Program-made: the position numbers and the translations under genes
Assembly (NCBI GenBank): GCA_900539525.1
Contig: UQCM01000063.1
Span: forward strand, 1-16,179
DNA: 16,179 nucleotides
DNA from: an uncultured Blautia sp.
Lineage (GTDB): Bacteria > Bacillota > Clostridia > Lachnospirales > Lachnospiraceae
Reading direction: 5' to 3'
Notes under the pieces: generated by a model
The model's database searches: none
What the model saw: the letters and a program-made list of their open reading frames with translations, nothing else
What the model was told of the DNA's origin: nothing
Shown: piece after piece, positions 14,447 to 16,179 of the stretch
Position numbering within the stretch: position 1 is the first letter of the stretch
Layout: the number at the start of each line of letters is the position of its first letter

Positions 14447-16092
14447 TAGCAGCCATTTTTTCAGTGTTTTTGCAATTGCATTCAGATCGAGAGGCTTGGA
14501 GATATGTTCGTTCATTCCAACCGTTTTAGCGGCCAGAACATCTTCTGCAAAAGCGTTGGCTGTCATGGCAATCTCCGCGTTGAGCTCATTGTATTCCACA
14601 AGCAGTGCGCGGTAACCTGTCAGATCCATGTTCTGCAGTTCGGAATGTGACATTTCCTGTTCTTTTGATTGCTCTTCACCCACCAGGATATTGAAGGTTT
14701 TTGCCAGTCTGGAACGGAACAACGGTTTGTTGATGAAAGCATTTGCACCGGCTGCTCTGGCTTCTATCTCAATATCGGACCAGTCGTAGGAGGAAATGAT
14801 GATGGTCGCACACGGTGTAAAACTGCTCCTGTGCGTTTGCTGTTGTGCTGAGCAGATCATGAATATTTTCTCTGCTGGAAAGCTCAATAAAACTGTCTGC
14901 TGCAAGCTCTGCCAGTACCTCTTCATTTACATTTTTAAACCGGCAACAAATTCATTTCTTCTGAGGTTCGGTCTTACGACCTGACACTGATAATACTGCG
15001 TACAGTTATTGCGAAATACTCTGTAGTTAAAAGATCAGGTCTGCAGGTCTGTCAGGAGTGCATTTACGCCTGAGATGGAGCGCAGGCTGTCGAGAGAGAT
15101 GACCTCCTGGAAGGTGATCTTTTCCAGGTCAATATAGTATAATGCAAAGAAAACGCTGCTTAAGGAGCCGATAATGGCCGTATGCTGTTTCTCGGCCGCA
15201 AGAAGTGCGGTAAGCTCCTCGTTTGCTGCCTTCAGTTTCTGCTTTGCTTTCAGTTCCTTTATTTTCGATTCCTGAATGGACTGTGTGGCAAAAATAACAT
15301 GAGACAGTCTGCCGTTTGCATCCCGGTCAACCTCAATAAACGAGCACTGTCCCCAGCTTGCGGTGTTTTCGGTCTCAGGGGAGAGGAATAAGGTGCTCTG
15401 ATACTGCTTCGATATGATTCTGCTGCTGCCAAGTCTTTCGTCCAGCGTTGACAGATCGACAAAGGAAAGAAGTTCATCTGTAAAGTCCGGTGTCATCATG
15501 TGACGGCAGAAAAAGTTCAGTCGTTCCTGCGCATCACCGGATGCTCCGATGTGATTACGAACATCTGAAATAGATGCAAGTGTCTGACGCTGATTTCCCG
15601 GTAACAGGCAGATGCGGCAATGGTCAGCAGCAGAAGGTCACCGGTATTCCTGCGGGGATGCTCCACTCCGACAAATCCAACGATGGAGTCTTTGACCACA
15701 AACGGTGCAGCCATCAGACAATCGCCTCCCATCTGCTCCAGGATCTGATACGCTCTCGTACCGGGGGCATAGTCCCTGGCCCCGGAAGAAATGAAAAACT
15801 CTCCTTTTTCTTCAAATTCCCCGAACCATCAATCCAGTTCTTTGTCAGAAAGATCTGGAAGATTTTCGATTTCTGCAGAAGTCCGGTCATTGCACCAGTG
15901 GCATGTGCAGACGGCTTTCGTGCAGTCCTCATTCAATTCAAAAATATAAGGACGGTCTGCGTCATAGTATCTTCCAATATCGGCAAGGATACTGTGGGGC
16001 ATCTGTCCGGCTATCGGTTTGTTCAGGTAATCACGCAGAAAATGCCGGATTGCCTGTTCCTGTCCGGATATCTTTTGTGTAAATTCATTCAT
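14447..16092 (-). pseudogene. Decayed hybrid sensor histidine kinase (GAF, PAS-like, receiver remnants)
   Basis: Read from ATG 16092 leftwards, a GAF domain (RYYDADRPYIFELNEDCT) is stopped by TGA at 15831-15829. It resumes in the same frame (WFGEFEEKGEFFISS, then MAAPFVVKDSIVGFVGVEHP). Near 15583-15590 the frame shifts, and a PAS-like region follows (QSTLFLSPETENTASWGQCS; AEKQHTAIIGSLSSVFFALY) to TGA 15037-15035. After QYYQCQVVRPN, a shift in the T/A run near 14934 leads to VNEEVLAELAADSF. The histidine kinase core and the first half of receiver 1 are absent; receiver 1 resumes near 14808 (SSYDWSDIE). Receiver 2 keeps LLVEYNELN but jumps near 14564-14572 to AMTANAFAEDV. It cannot make a working kinase. 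Domain names rest on remembered family sequence. The 87 bases before the ATG (16093-16179) are AT-rich, without a clear promoter or binding site. Confidence 0.85.
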
Positions 16093-16179
16093 GGCATACC
16101 GTTACTGAAAACTTATAAAAAGTTATAAACTTTTATGTTCCATTCCTACTTCATCGTGTATGCTTTCAATTTGCATTTC

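Noticed and set aside
14117..14926. A 269-codon minus-strand protein
   Set aside because: Its middle is the receiver-domain debris of the decayed sensor, its first part is in the wrong frame, and its last part reads antisense through the end of the transglutaminase gene.
15714..15932. Minus-strand frame over the GAF region
   Set aside because: It is out of frame with the GAF homology, which continues through the TGA at 15831-15829 in the original frame.

Overview
The window reads like a chromosomal segment of a Gram-positive, spore-forming gut Clostridium relative, most likely a Lachnospiraceae member (Blautia/Dorea/Mediterraneibacter type). This rests on a cwlD-type cortex amidase, strong AGGAGG-like ribosome binding sites, moderate GC, and a decayed GAF/PAS/receiver sensor of a kind I associate with that family. 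It is an inference from gene content, not from a search.

Layout. (1) 1-431 is a gene-free leader. It starts with the right end of a palindromic repeat, then has a good sigma-A promoter and two tandem hairpins with compensatory stem changes, ahead of a small unknown protein (432-623). (2) 826-2511 is a membrane-anchored SH3/GH18 hydrolase followed by a strong terminator. (3) 2512-2867 is a gene-free stretch packed with inverted repeats. (4) 2868-4478 is a membrane diguanylate cyclase. (5) 4690-8200 is a co-directional housekeeping cluster: cwlD, threonylcarbamoyl-AMP synthase, a low-molecular-weight phosphatase homologue that has lost its catalytic residues, upp and a dCMP deaminase. (6) 8201-8583 is gene-free and carries two copies of the palindromic element. 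(7) 8584-9810 is a phosphofructokinase with its own terminator. (8) 9984-14385 is a MoxR ATPase / DUF58 / transglutaminase operon. (9) 14447-16092 on the minus strand is the wreck of a hybrid sensor kinase, with nonsense codons, frameshifts and large deletions.

The intact genes are mostly ordinary for this kind of genome: envelope and spore peptidoglycan (GH18 protein, CwlD, perhaps the MoxR/DUF58/transglutaminase set), tRNA t6A modification, pyrimidine salvage and glycolysis. The less ordinary content is between the genes. A family of elements bounded by GTAACTGTTCAGA and its complement occurs four times (1-54, 4569-4621, 8250-8402, 8479-8557). These are structured, non-coding, probably mobile by a partner in trans, and show at least one base-pair-preserving double change. 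I see no CRISPR array, rRNA, tRNA, intact insertion sequence or phage gene.
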